Assembly (NCBI GenBank): GCA_020638465.1
Contig: JACKIM010000002.1
Location: 496,001 to 560,000, forward strand
From: Geminicoccaceae bacterium
Lineage (GTDB): Bacteria > Pseudomonadota > Alphaproteobacteria > Geminicoccales > Geminicoccaceae
Reading direction: 5' to 3'
DNA: 64,000 bases
A program made the translations under genes and the position numbers. Below the pieces are notes generated by a model, which was given only the letters and a program-made list of their open reading frames with translations, did not search any database and was not told where the DNA came from. Shown here in pieces: positions 50,665-60,699 of this stretch (positions are counted from its first letter, which is position 1; each line of letters starts with the position of its first letter).

Positions 50665-52983
50665 CTATCGGGAGCCCCGGGCGTCGCGGATCGCCCGCCA
50701 GATCTTCTCCGGCGTGGCCGGCATGTCGAGATCGTGGATGCCCAGCGGCGAGAGTGCGTCGAGGATGGCGTTCATCACGGTGGGAAGTCCTGCGGTGATG
50801 CCCGCCTCGCCACAACCCTTCGCCCCAAGGCTGTTGGTCCGGGCCGGAACCGGGCGGTAGCTCAGCTCGAAGCCCGGCAGGTCGCCGGCACGCGGGACAT
50901 AGTAGTCCATGAAGCTCCCGGCCACGAGCTGGCCGTTCGCGTCATAGGCGGCATCCTCGCCGAGGATCTGGCCGATGGCCTGCACGAGGCCGCCATGCAC
51001 CTGGCCGTCCACGAGCATGGGATTGACCATGGTGCCGAAATCGTCGACGGCGATATAGCGTTCCAGTGTCACCTTTCCCGTATCCGGGTCGATTTCGACC
51101 TCGGCAATATGCGCACCATTGGGGAAGGCCGACGGCGGGGTATCGATGACGAGATTGGCACTCATCGCCACAGGATCGGATTTCACTAGGTCGAGAAGGG
51201 CAACGGTGCGGTCGGTTCCGGCGATGCGATACTGTCCATCCTCGAAGACGATATCGGCTTCGGCAGCTTCCAGCCGTTCGGCGGCGAGGTTGCGCCCCTG
51301 TTCGATGACCTTGTCGCCGGCGATGTCGATCGCCTCGCCGCTGGCCATGAGCGAACGCGACCCGCCAGTGCCGCCGCCGGCGATGAGCTCGTCGCTGTCG
51401 CCCTGCAGCAGGTCGATGGAGTCGAACGGCACGCCGAGCTTGTCGGCCAGCACCTGGGCGAAGGCGCTGGCGTGGCCCTGGCCGTAATCGAGCGTGCCGG
51501 TGACGATGGTGACACCGCCATTCGCCTTGAAGCGGATGCCGCCCATCTCCTTGCCGGGCGGGGCAGTGACCTCAAGATAGGTGCAAAGGCCCAGCCCGCG
51601 CAACCGCCCGCGCGCCTCGCTTCGGGCCCGTCGGGCGGCAAAGCCCGCATGATCGGCCTCGCCCAGCGCCTGGTCGAGCAGGGCCTCGAATTCGCCGCTG
51701 TCATAGGTGAGGCCGGAGGCGGCGCTGAAGGGCAACTCGTCGGGGCGGATCATGTTCCGGCGGCGCAGGGCGATCGGGTCGCGGCCGGTCTCGTGCGCGG
51801 CCGCCTCGATCAGCCGCTCCATCATGTAGATCGCCTCGGGCCGGCCGGCACCGCGATAGGCGGTGGTCGGGGTCGTGCTGGTCATCGCCAGCCGCACGCG
51901 CATGGCGTAGACCGGGGTACGGTAGAGGCTGGCGAGGTTCTTCTGGATCACCATGGTCGGGATGGCCGGGCCGAAGCCGGCGACGTAGGCACCCACCGCA
52001 CCGATGCCATCGAGCTTCACCGCGAGAATGTTGCCATCGGTGTCGAGGGCAAGGGCTGCATCATAGACCGAATCGCGGCCGTGATAGTCGGCAAGGAAGC
52101 TTTCGCTGCGGTCGTTGATCCAGCGCACCGGCCGACCGAGTTCGCGGGCGGCATGCAGAAGCGGTACGTGTTCGGGGAAGATCGACGCCTTCATGCCGAA
52201 CGATCCGCCGATATCCTCGGCCAGCACGCGGATGCACTCGACCTCGCAACCGATGGCGGCGGCCAGTTGCGCCCGCAGGCCGAATGCCCCCTGACAGCCC
52301 GTGCGCACCGTCCAGCGGCCATCGGCAAAAGCGGCGATCGCCCCGCGCGGTTCCATCGGTGTGACATGCACCCGGTTGTGTACCAGCCGCAGGCGGGTCA
52401 CATGAGCCGCGGAGGCCATGGCGGCATCGACCGCCGCGTGATCGCCCCAGGACCACGTGACCGGCCGGTTGCCCGGCACCTCGTCATGCAGCTGCGGCGC
52501 ACCATCGGCCAGTGCGTCCTCCATGCCGGTCACCGGTTCCAGGGCTTCCACTTCGACGGCGAGGGCTTCGAGGGCAGTTCTCGCGATGGCGGCATCGGCG
52601 GCAACCACGAGGGCCATCGGCTGGCCGACATAGCGCAGCCGGTCGCGGGCAAGCGAGGGGTGCGGCGGGACGATCATGTCCGAACCGTCCTCGTCCTTCA
52701 GCGGCACGCCACAGCCGAGATCGTTGTATCCGGCCGCATCAAGGTCGGCCTGCGTGTAGACGGCGGCGACACCCTCCATCGCCCGCGCTTCACCCGCATC
52801 GATCCCGAGCAGGCGGGCGTGGGGGTACGGGCTGCGCAGGAACAGGCCCGTCAGCTCGCCCGCCTCGCGGACATCCCCGGTATAGCGGCCGCCACCGGAG
52901 AGCAGGCGCCGGTCCTCCTTGCGCGACGGCGACTGGCCGATACCGAACTTGGGCACGGCGGACATGGAATCATGCAGACTCAT
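50665..52983 (-). CDS. xanthine-dehydrogenase-family molybdopterin-binding large subunit
   Basis: 772 residues from ATG at 52983 (GGGGAGA upstream). Motifs are FGIGQSPSRKEDRRLLSGGGRYTGD, TTAYRGAGRPEAIYMMERL (the AYRGAGRPE form, not the AYRCSFR of CO dehydrogenase), LDYGQGHASAFAQVLAD, and the catalytic Glu in GAKGCGEAGIT. It is the CoxL/XdhB-type Mo-cofactor subunit. The FAD and [2Fe-2S] subunits normally encoded beside it are not in the window. An enoyl-CoA hydratase gene lies upstream on the same strand. Confidence 0.9.
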   Translation of the reverse strand: MSLHDSMSAVPKFGIGQSPSRKEDRRLLSGGGRYTGDVREAGELTGLFLRSPYPHARLLGIDAGEARAMEGVAAVYTQADLDAAGYNDLGCGVPLKDEDGSDMIVPPHPSLARDRLRYVGQPMALVVAADAAIARTALEALAVEVEALEPVTGMEDALADGAPQLHDEVPGNRPVTWSWGDHAAVDAAMASAAHVTRLRLVHNRVHVTPMEPRGAIAAFADGRWTVRTGCQGAFGLRAQLAAAIGCEVECIRVLAEDIGGSFGMKASIFPEHVPLLHAARELGRPVRWINDRSESFLADYHGRDSVYDAALALDTDGNILAVKLDGIGAVGAYVAGFGPAIPTMVIQKNLASLYRTPVYAMRVRLAMTSTTPTTAYRGAGRPEAIYMMERLIEAAAHETGRDPIALRRRNMIRPDELPFSAASGLTYDSGEFEALLDQALGEADHAGFAARRARSEARGRLRGLGLCTYLEVTAPPGKEMGGIRFKANGGVTIVTGTLDYGQGHASAFAQVLADKLGVPFDSIDLLQGDSDELIAGGGTGGSRSLMASGEAIDIAGDKVIEQGRNLAAERLEAAEADIVFEDGQYRIAGTDRTVALLDLVKSDPVAMSANLVIDTPPSAFPNGAHIAEVEIDPDTGKVTLERYIAVDDFGTMVNPMLVDGQVHGGLVQAIGQILGEDAAYDANGQLVAGSFMDYYVPRAGDLPGFELSYRPVPARTNSLGAKGCGEAGITAGLPTVMNAILDALSPLGIHDLDMPATPEKIWRAIRDARGSR

Positions 52984-53056
52984 GGTGGCGATCTCCCCGC
53001 GAGATAGGAACTTGCGCTCAATTGGTCGATGCGGTCCTTGCAGGACAATGCCGACA

Positions 53057-53830
53057 TCATCGTCCCCTGAAAACAGGCTTGCGCTTCTGGAGAAAGGCCG
53101 CCGTGCCTTCTGCCCGGTCCTCGGTGGCAAACAGCATCGAGAATGCCTGCCGCTCGAAGGCCATGCCGGCGGCCAGCGCCCGGTCGCTGGCCTGCAACAC
53201 CGCTTCCTTGGCCAGCCGCACCGCCAGCCTCGGCTTGCCGGCAATGCGCGCGGCCAGCTCGACGGCACGATCGACCGTCCGTCCGGGCTCCACCACTTCA
53301 GCCACCAGTCCCGCCCGCAGGGCTGTCCCGGAATCAATGATTTCACCGGAAAGCACCATTTTCATGGCGAGGCTCTTGCCCACGGCCTGCGTCAGGCGCT
53401 GGGTGCCGCCGGCGCCGGGAATGATGCCGAAATTCACCTCCGGCTGGCCCAGCCGCGCATCGCTGCCGGCGATGATGATGTCGGCATGCATGGCCAGCTC
53501 CAGCCCGCCACCCAGCGCAAAGCCGTTCACCGCGGCCAGCAGCGGCTTGGGGAACTGGGCGATCCGGCGCCAGGCCGCCGCCCGCGGGTCGAGCAGGGCG
53601 TCCACCGCCGATTTCGCCGACATCTCCTTGAGGTCGGCACCGGCGGCGAACACCTCTCCGCCGGTCATGACCACGGCTCCCACGGCATCGTCGCCTTCGG
53701 CGCCGTCGAGAATGGTGGCGATTTCCTGCAACATGGCCGTACAGAGCGCGTTCTTCAGCGACAGCCTTCGGAAGGAGACGAGCAGCACGCCAGCGGCAGG
53801 ATGGCTCACGGAGACATGATCGCAGGTCAC
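53057..53830 (-). CDS. enoyl-CoA hydratase/isomerase family protein
   Basis: 257 residues of the crotonase fold: GGEVFAAGADLKEM (oxyanion region), FALGGGLELAMHADIIIAG, and LGQPEVNFGIIPGAGGTQRL with the catalytic Glu region. The PaaF-type pattern suggests hydration of an enoyl-CoA. It is 73 bases upstream of the molybdenum hydroxylase gene and probably co-transcribed with it, so both may serve one catabolic path, substrate unknown. Confidence 0.88.
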   Translation of the reverse strand: MTCDHVSVSHPAAGVLLVSFRRLSLKNALCTAMLQEIATILDGAEGDDAVGAVVMTGGEVFAAGADLKEMSAKSAVDALLDPRAAAWRRIAQFPKPLLAAVNGFALGGGLELAMHADIIIAGSDARLGQPEVNFGIIPGAGGTQRLTQAVGKSLAMKMVLSGEIIDSGTALRAGLVAEVVEPGRTVDRAVELAARIAGKPRLAVRLAKEAVLQASDRALAAGMAFERQAFSMLFATEDRAEGTAAFLQKRKPVFRGR

Positions 53831-53845
53831 GCTCGCACCGCCGCC

Positions 53846-54385
53846 CTAGAACGGGATGTCGTCGTCGAGATCGTCATAGCCGCCGGAGGGACGCCCGCCG
53901 CCGGACGGGCTGCCGCCACCGCCACCGCCGCCGCCAAGCTGGCCACCGCCACGCATCCCGCCGCCGCGCTCATCCATCTCGTCCATGCCACCGCCATAGC
54001 CGCCACCGCCACCGCGGGGTCCGCCACCATCGCCAGCACCACCGAGCAGCACCAGATCACCGCGGAAACGCTGGATCACCACCTCGGTCGTGTAGCGCTC
54101 CTGACCGGACTGGTCGGTCCATTTCCGGGTCTGCAACTGTCCTTCGAGATAGACCGTGCGCCCCTTCGACAGGAAGCGTTCGGCGACATCGGCCAGGTTC
54201 TCGTTGAAGATCACCACCCGGTGCCATTCGGTCTTCTCACGCTGCTCGCCCGACTGGCGGTCGCGCCAGCGTTCGGATGTGGCGACGTTGAGATGGACGA
54301 TCTTCTGATTGTTCTGGGTATAGCGTACTTCGGGATCCCGCCCGAGATTGCCCACCAGAGTGACCTTGTTGACGCTTCCTGCCAT
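53846..54385 (-). CDS. ssb: single-stranded DNA-binding protein
   Basis: 179 residues from ATG at 54385. The OB fold is MAGSVNKVTLVGNLGRDPEVRY and WHRVVIFNENLADVAERFLSKGRTVYLEGQLQTRKW. The C-terminal half is Gly-rich and ends in the conserved acidic tip DDLDDDIPF that binds partner proteins. The Gly-rich linker (about 120-170) is longer than in E. coli SSB. Confidence 0.97.
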   Translation of the reverse strand: MAGSVNKVTLVGNLGRDPEVRYTQNNQKIVHLNVATSERWRDRQSGEQREKTEWHRVVIFNENLADVAERFLSKGRTVYLEGQLQTRKWTDQSGQERYTTEVVIQRFRGDLVLLGGAGDGGGPRGGGGGYGGGMDEMDERGGGMRGGGQLGGGGGGGGSPSGGGRPSGGYDDLDDDIPF

Positions 54386-55335
54386 GAAGTGAATTCCCGT
54401 TGTGCCGATATCGTTTCGTTGGCGGCACTCTAGCAGCACCTCGACGGGTTGACGACAGCCGCGGGACAGTTCGATGGAAAGGGGTGGATGCAGGCATGCG
54501 CGCCGCCGCCGGCAGCACGAACGGCCCGACGACAGGTGTCGTCAGGCTGGTCACGGTCCCGTCATGCCGGCGGGGATGTCCGGGCGGGTCGCGGCCGCGG
54601 CGCGGGCGATGCGATTGAGTGACGACGGGCCGCATCCGTGCCCGCGTCGCGCAAACGGCCATGGCAGGCCGGCAGGCAGCCCGGCCGGCAAGCGCGAGGA
54701 CTTCGAGCAGGAACGCGTCCAGCCCCTCCCGCCATGCGGCATGGACGGCGTCGTCGCCGCCGTCGGGAGATGACGGCCCGCTGGCGACGGGTTCATCGTT
54801 CCCGCCGCGCCGTTGGCGGAAGGAGGTCAGCAATTGCAGCACCGCCCCGCGCGGATCACCGCCATCGACATGTTCGAGCCATGCCCGGCGCAACAAGTGC
54901 GTTTCCCCGGCGGTCAGCCCGAGGTCAAGACGCTGTGCTTCGACGAATGCATCGACAACCGGCAGGAAACGCCGACGAAGACCATTCCCGCGGGGTTCGC
55001 GCGCACCGCCTGCCGATCGCATGGCCCCGTGACGGAGCCACCCGGCCACCCGGCGGAACGCGGCAATCGCCATGTCCCGTCCGGACGGAACGCCCGTCCG
55101 TCCGGGTCCGGGCACCCGGCGGGATCGGCCGGCAAGCTCCCGGCACGCCCGCAGCAGCCGCAACGACTGCCCGGCAATGCCACGGACCCGCAGGCCGGCA
55201 ACATGTCGAAAAAAACCTTTCATGCATGGCTTATGCTACGAACCGCACCCAAACGTCAAGGTTTATATTCCTGTTTCCTGCCATGAACGGTGTGTTGCGT
55301 CCGTGTCCCGGGCCGGAATGGAGACGGCCTGCCGG
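54386..55335. other. gene-poor, very GC-rich region
   Basis: About 950 bases without a confident gene. A minus-strand frame runs 54237-55223, with segments such as DAFVEAQRLDLGLTAGETHLLRRAWLEHV that look protein-like, but it overlaps the ssb gene by 149 bases and has no recognisable domain. It may be a chance frame, or a gene whose end has been shifted. Confidence 0.3.
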
Positions 55336-57385
55336 TCAGTTCCCGCGCAGCCATACCGCCGTGTCGTGGATGACCGCTCCACCGGCAGGAAGCCCGCGGT
55401 CGGCCGACAGCAGAAGGTTGATGCCGATCCCGTCCTTCCAGTAGCCGTTGGGCCAGATGCTTTCGACGACGATGGTGTCGTCGTGCTGCCCCTCGCTGGC
55501 CAGGGCCGGCAGGCGGACTTCGCCGCGGCGGTTGCCGAGCCGGACGATGTCGCCGGTGGCGATACCCAGCCGCTGCATCACTTCCGGGTGAATGCGGGCC
55601 CTGGGCTGCTCCTCGCGCTCGCGGCCGCTGGCCATCTCGGTGAAGCTGGTGTTGAGGAACTGCCGGGCGGGCGCAGCGACGAGGCGATAGGGGTGTTCGC
55701 CGTCGATCTCGTCGGTGGCGGCGAGATGATCGGCGAATTCCGGCATCCGCCCCTCGTTGTCGCCCAGCGACTTCCAGTCGGGGCGGAAGCGGAACCTGCC
55801 GTCCGGATTGGGATAGCCATTGCGGTGATGCGCCCTGTCCGGGTCCCGGAGGGCATCGAACCCGCCTTCCTTCTGGACCTCCTCGACGTCAGGCCAGCCG
55901 GAACGGGCAAGCAGGTCCTCGATCAGTTCGAGTTCGCTCATGCCGAAGCCGGGATGGCTGCATCCCAGTCTTCCGGCCAGCGCGCAGACCACAGAATGGT
56001 TCGAGCGGCATTCGGCATGCGGTTCGAAGATCCTGCGGCCGATCTGGAAGCGGCTGTGGGCGGAGGCGTGGTAGATGTCGTCGTGTTCGACGAACATGGT
56101 CGCCGGCAGCAGGATGTCGGCCTGCCTGGCCGTGTCGGTCATGAACTGTTCCTGCACGGCGATGAACAGGTCGCTGCGGGCGAAACCCCGGTGGACCAGG
56201 CCGAGGTCGGGGGCGATGCACATCGGGTTGGTGTTCTGGACCAGGAGGGCGGTGACCGGCGGGCCGTCGCCGAGATCGCTCCTGTCGCCGGTGAGCACCG
56301 GGCCGATCCGCGACTGGTCGAGCAGCCGGGTCGCGGGATCCATGACGTCGTGGCCCTCGATGGTCGTCTTGTCCCAGCCGCCAGGCATCGCGCATGGCGT
56401 AGGGTCCGCCGCCGCCCTCCTTGTGCCACTTGCCGGTCACCACGGGCAGGCAGGAGGCGGCATGCATCGCCGCCGAGCCGTTGCGCGTGCGGGTGAAGCC
56501 GAAACCGTAGCGGATCCAGGCCCTTTCGGTGCGGCCGTAGAGGGGCGAGATCGGTGATGGTCTCCTCGGGCAGGCCGGTGATGGACGCGGCCCATTGCGG
56601 CGTGCGGCCCTGAAGATGGGCCTCGAATGCGTCAGGCGCATCCGTCCATCCTGCAGATGGTCCCGGTCGACCAGATTTTCCCGGAAGAGGACATGCATCA
56701 TGGCGCAGGCCAGCGCGCCGTCGGTGCCCGGACGCAGGGCGATGTGAATGTCCGCCTGGGCAGCTGTCCCGGTGCGGTAGGGATCGATGACCACGGGTCT
56801 GGCCCCGCGCTTGCGCGCCCGCGCCACGTGGCTCATCAGGTTGACGTGGGTGGCGACCGGGTTGCAGCCCCAGACACCGATCAGGTCGGCATGGTCGCCC
56901 GCCTCCTCGGCCGGGACCCCCCAGCGCTTGCCGTATCCGGCCCGCCAGCCGCTGTCGGCGAGCGTGGTGCAGATGGTCGACTTGAAGCGCGACCAGCGCC
57001 TGGCATGGGTCAGCCGCTGGACGCCGTCGCGCTGCACGAAGCCCATCGTGCCGGCATACCAGTAGGGCCAGACGGTTTCCGATCCGAGCGCCTGTTCGGC
57101 CAGCAGGAGCCGCTCGGCGACGAGGTCCAGCGCGTCGTCCCACGAGATCCGCTCGAAATCGCCCGTTCCGCGTTCGCCCCGGCGGCGCATGGGAAAGGCC
57201 AGTCTCTCGCTGTGATGGTAACGCTCGGCATAGCGGCTGACCTTGTTGCAGACCACGCCCGCCGTGTAGGGATTGATCTTGCTGCCACGGACCTTGCCCA
57301 TCCGCCCGTCCTCCGTGCGTTCGACCTGAAGGGTGCACACGGAGGGGCAGTCATGCGGACAGACGGTGGGCAGGAACGTGCTCAT
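55336..57385 (-). pseudogene. molybdopterin oxidoreductase, broken by three frameshifts
   Basis: The N-terminal frame (from ATG at 57385) has the [4Fe-4S] cluster motif CPHDCPSVC followed by VVCNKVSRY. The reading frame changes near 56620-56640, again near 56540-56550, and again near 56375-56388. The C-terminal frame continues to 55336 with MSELELIEDLLARSG, FRFRPDWKSLGD and the MopB-cofactor tail AGGAVIHDTAVWLRGN. Joined, it would be a ~680-residue formate dehydrogenase/DMSO reductase-type enzyme. Three compensating shifts within ~260 bases indicate either a decaying gene or sequence errors at GC-rich runs. Confidence 0.7.
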
Positions 57386-57649
57386 GCTGGCGGACCTTCA
57401 GGATCGGGCCGGGTCATGGCCGGCCGGAAGCGGACACATGGTGCAGGAATACGGGCTTCCCGGCAGGGCCGCAACGCCATCCTGCCGCATGGCGTGTTTC
57501 CGGCCGGCGGAGCGGCAGCGCGAATCCGCATGGCGTGCAGCTTGGCGCTCGCCAAGCGGGCGGCTGCTTGTTAGTGATGCGTCCGGTGTTCTTTCTTGTC
57601 CGGGACGCGGGTCCCGTCTTTTTTGCATTGTGGAACGGCATTTCGGCTC

Positions 57650-58654
57650 ATGGTCAACTGGAACAGCGACATCCTCTCCATTCTTCGCCGGGCCGGATTG
57701 CTGGAACTGGGGCCGCCGCCGCCGATGGAGCCGCTCACGGGCGGGGTGTCGAGCGACATCTGGCGGGTCCGGATCGGTCACAACGACTATTGCGTCAAGC
57801 GTGCGCTGGCAAAACTGAAGGTGACGGCCGACTGGCGCGCACCCATCGAGCGCAGCCGCTACGAGGCCGGCTGGATGGAGGAGGTGGGACGTATCCTTCC
57901 CAACGCCGTGCCGCCGCTGGTGCATGTGGACGATGCCGGTTCGGCCATCATCATGCGCTATCTCGACCCGGCACGCTTCGCCTTGTGGAAGACGCAGCTG
58001 GCGCAGGGGGAGATCGACCATGCGTTTGCCGCCGCGGTCGGCAAGGCCCTGTGCATCATCCATCGGGAGACGGCCGGCAAGCCCGGCATCGCAGCCCGCT
58101 TCGGCAGCGACGAGATCTTCAACTCGATCCGCATCGAGCCCTATCTGATCGCGACCGCCGTCCGCAACAAGGCGGTGGCCAGGCCGCTGAAGGAGCTGGC
58201 CCGGCGGACCGCCGCCACCCGCAAGGCGCTGGTGCATGGCGATGTCAGTCCCAAGAACATCCTCAAGGGACCGCAGGGGCCGGTGTTCCTCGATGCCGAG
58301 TGCGCCTGGTACGGCGATCCGGCTTTTGATCTGGCGTTCTGCCTCAACCACATGCTGCTCAAGAGCGTGTGGAAACCGCAGTGGTTCGACAGTTATCTCG
58401 ATGCCTTTTCCGCTCTTGCCGGAGCCTATCTCCCACTGGTGAATTTCGAGGATCCGGAAGAACTGGAGGGCAGGGCGGCCACCCTGCTGGCCGGGCTGAT
58501 GCTCGGCCGGATTGACGGTAAATCACCTGTGGAATACATCACCGAACCTTCCGACAAGAATCGGGTACGGGCGATCGCCTCGGCCCTGCTGGTCGAGCGA
58601 CCTGCCCGGCTTGCGATCTACCCCCAGTTCTGGCGCCAGGAGATGCTGCGATGA
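57650..58654 (+). CDS. aminoglycoside-phosphotransferase-like small-molecule kinase
   Basis: 334 residues from ATG at 57650. The kinase motifs are LVHGDVSPKNIL (Brenner motif with catalytic Asp) and VFLDAECAWYGDPAFDLAF (DFG-equivalent). YCVKRALAKLK carries the N-lobe Lys. APH-fold kinases of this type phosphorylate small molecules such as choline, sugars or amino alcohols. The stop overlaps the start of the enolase-like gene by 4 bases (ATGA), so the pair is translationally coupled and probably works in one pathway. Confidence 0.85.
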   Translation: MVNWNSDILSILRRAGLLELGPPPPMEPLTGGVSSDIWRVRIGHNDYCVKRALAKLKVTADWRAPIERSRYEAGWMEEVGRILPNAVPPLVHVDDAGSAIIMRYLDPARFALWKTQLAQGEIDHAFAAAVGKALCIIHRETAGKPGIAARFGSDEIFNSIRIEPYLIATAVRNKAVARPLKELARRTAATRKALVHGDVSPKNILKGPQGPVFLDAECAWYGDPAFDLAFCLNHMLLKSVWKPQWFDSYLDAFSALAGAYLPLVNFEDPEELEGRAATLLAGLMLGRIDGKSPVEYITEPSDKNRVRAIASALLVERPARLAIYPQFWRQEMLR

Positions 58655-59961
58655 AGATCCGATCCATTCGCGGACGGCGGGTGTGGGACAGCCGCGGCCG
58701 TCCGACCGTCGAGGCCGAAGTTGTACTGGAGGGTGGCCAGACCGGCCGGGCGATCGCTCCCGCCGGTGCATCGAAGGGGATGCACGAGGCGCTGGAGCTG
58801 CGCGATGGCGGCGAGGCGCTGGGAGGGCTCGACGTCACCCGCGCCCTTGCCGGTGTCGCCGAGCGCATCGCGCCGCGGATCGAGGGCATGGATGCGCGTC
58901 GGCAGGCCGATATCGACGCCGCGCTGATCGAACTCGATGGCACCGCCAACCGCCAGAGCCTCGGTGCCAATGCGATGATCGCCGTCTCGATGGCCTGCGC
59001 CCATGCCGCCGCCGCCGCGGACGGCGTGCCCCTGTGGCGGATGCTGGCGGGCGATCGCCCGGTCGAATTGCTGCCGCTGCCCGAGATCCAGATCTTCGGT
59101 GGCGGGGCCCATGCGGCCCGGCGGGTGGACATCCAGGACTTCATGGTCATCTGCCCCGGCGCCGACAGCGCTGCCCAGGCGTTCTTCTGGACGGCCGAGA
59201 TCTACCGTGCCGCCGGGCAGATCATGGCGGACGGTGGCCGCCTGCAGGGCGTGGCCGACGAGGGCGGCTTCTGGCCTGCCTTCGACAGCAACGAGGAGGC
59301 GCTCGAAACGCTCATGCGCGCCATCGAGACGGCCGGTCGCCGACCTGGCGATGAGGTGGCGATATCGCTCGATGTCGCAGCCTCCGAGTTCGGCAGGGAT
59401 GGTATCTACCGTCTCGCCCGCGACGACAGCGAGCGCGACACGGATGGCATGATCGAACTGCTGCTCGACTGGATCGAGCGCTTTCCCATCCTCTCCGTCG
59501 AGGATCCGCTGGCCGAGGACGACCCCGCCGGCTTTGCCGCCTTCACCCGAGCCTGTGGTGGCAAGGTGCAGATCATCGGCGACGACTTCCTCGTGACCGA
59601 CGCCGGGCGGGTGCGCGCCGCGGCCCAGTCCGGTACCTGCAATGCGGTCCTGATCAAGCCCAACCAGCGTGGCACGCTGAGTGAGACACTCGCATGCTGG
59701 CAAGCTGCCTGTGCCTATGGTTTCGGCGGTATCGTCTCCGCCCGTTCCGGCGAGACCGAAGACACGACCATCTGCGATCTGGCGGTGGGCTGGGCGGTGC
59801 CGCAGCTCAAGGTCGGCTCGTTCGCCCGCTCCGAGCGCATGGCCAAGTGGAATGCGATCCTGCGCATCGAGGAGGAACTGGGTGGCCGGGCACGCTTTGC
59901 CGGCCGTGCGCCGCTGGAAAACCTCCCGCCGGCGCCGACCGGACCGACCGCTCGCGCCTGA
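58651..59961 (+). CDS. divergent enolase-family protein
   Basis: 436 residues with the full enolase fold: WDSRGRPTVEAEV, PAGASKGMHEALELRDG, LDVAASEF, LSVEDPLAEDD, IIGDDFLVT, and the catalytic Lys in LIKPNQRGTLSET. Metal ligands (Asp, Glu, Asp) are kept. Key changes from true enolase are: loop ASTG to ASKG; the HRS motif near the C-terminus to ARS (VSARSGETED); the NNVDIQEFM segment to RRVDIQDFM, so the acidic residue is Asp. These suggest a different substrate than 2-phosphoglycerate. The preceding kinase could make the phosphorylated substrate. Function unassigned. Confidence 0.85.
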   Translation: MKIRSIRGRRVWDSRGRPTVEAEVVLEGGQTGRAIAPAGASKGMHEALELRDGGEALGGLDVTRALAGVAERIAPRIEGMDARRQADIDAALIELDGTANRQSLGANAMIAVSMACAHAAAAADGVPLWRMLAGDRPVELLPLPEIQIFGGGAHAARRVDIQDFMVICPGADSAAQAFFWTAEIYRAAGQIMADGGRLQGVADEGGFWPAFDSNEEALETLMRAIETAGRRPGDEVAISLDVAASEFGRDGIYRLARDDSERDTDGMIELLLDWIERFPILSVEDPLAEDDPAGFAAFTRACGGKVQIIGDDFLVTDAGRVRAAAQSGTCNAVLIKPNQRGTLSETLACWQAACAYGFGGIVSARSGETEDTTICDLAVGWAVPQLKVGSFARSERMAKWNAILRIEEELGGRARFAGRAPLENLPPAPTGPTARA

Positions 59962-59992
59962 GCTTGCATGCGCGCGCAGGAACCACCATCTC

Positions 59993-60355
59993 ATGCCCAT
60001 GACAAACGCATTGCAAACGCTGCCCGAACCTGCGGGCGCTCCCGATCCGCGTCGCTTCTGGAGCAAGGTCAAGCGCGTCGCGGCGCATGTCCCGTTCGCC
60101 GAGGACCTGGCAGCAGCCTATTATTGTGCGCTGGATGACGCTACGCCACGTCACGTCAAGGGCATGCTGTTCGGTGCCGTGGCCTATTTCATCCTGCCTT
60201 TTGACATGATCCCGGACGTCATTGCCGGTCTGGGCTTTACCGATGACGCGACCGTGCTTGCCACCGTGATCACGTTGTTCAGCCGCCACATCCGCGATGA
60301 CCACCGGCGCATGGCCCGCGAGAAGCTGGAGCGTCTCAGGCAGTGCCGTGGCTGA
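59993..60355 (+). CDS. YkvA family (DUF1232) membrane protein
   Basis: 120 residues from ATG at 59993. The DUF1232 core is HVKGMLFGAVAYFILPFDMIPDVIAGLGFTDD, with one or two hydrophobic segments. Role unknown; small inner-membrane protein. Confidence 0.82.
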   Translation: MPMTNALQTLPEPAGAPDPRRFWSKVKRVAAHVPFAEDLAAAYYCALDDATPRHVKGMLFGAVAYFILPFDMIPDVIAGLGFTDDATVLATVITLFSRHIRDDHRRMAREKLERLRQCRG

Positions 60356-60453
60356 AGTCGCAGGTTCGGGCCCGTTGTCCCGCCTTTGCACTTGGCATGT
60401 GACAGCTCCTTGATCTACCCAGCGTCACGAGTTTCGACCAATCGGAGAAAACC

Positions 60454-60699
60454 ATGGCGGATGTTCAGGGCGTTACCGGAGACAGGCTCAAGTCCTTCAT
60501 CGAGCGGCTGGAGAACCTTGAGGAGGAAAAGCGCGAGCTGGGCGAGCAGATCAAGGAGGTCTTCGCCGAGGCCAAGGGCGAGGGGTTCGATGTCAAGGTC
60601 ATGCGCCAGCTGCTCAAGCTGCGCAGGATGAAGCCGCATGACCGCATGGAGCAGGAAGAACTGCTCGATGTCTACAAGTCCGCCATCGGCATGGCCTGA
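60454..60699 (+). CDS. gapR: GapR family DNA-binding protein (DUF2312)
   Basis: 81 residues, all helical: DRLKSFIERLENLEEEKRELGEQIKEVFAEAKGEGFDVKVMRQLLKLRRM. This is the DUF2312/UPF0335 family whose Caulobacter member, GapR, binds overtwisted AT-rich DNA ahead of the replication fork and is essential. The ATG is preceded by CGGAGAA. Length and motif match the family exactly. Confidence 0.93.
   Translation: MADVQGVTGDRLKSFIERLENLEEEKRELGEQIKEVFAEAKGEGFDVKVMRQLLKLRRMKPHDRMEQEELLDVYKSAIGMA

Noticed and set aside
54237..55223. Minus-strand frame with protein-like stretches
   Set aside because: It overlaps ssb by 149 bases, has no recognisable domain and no clear stop of its own before ssb; kept only as a note on the region.
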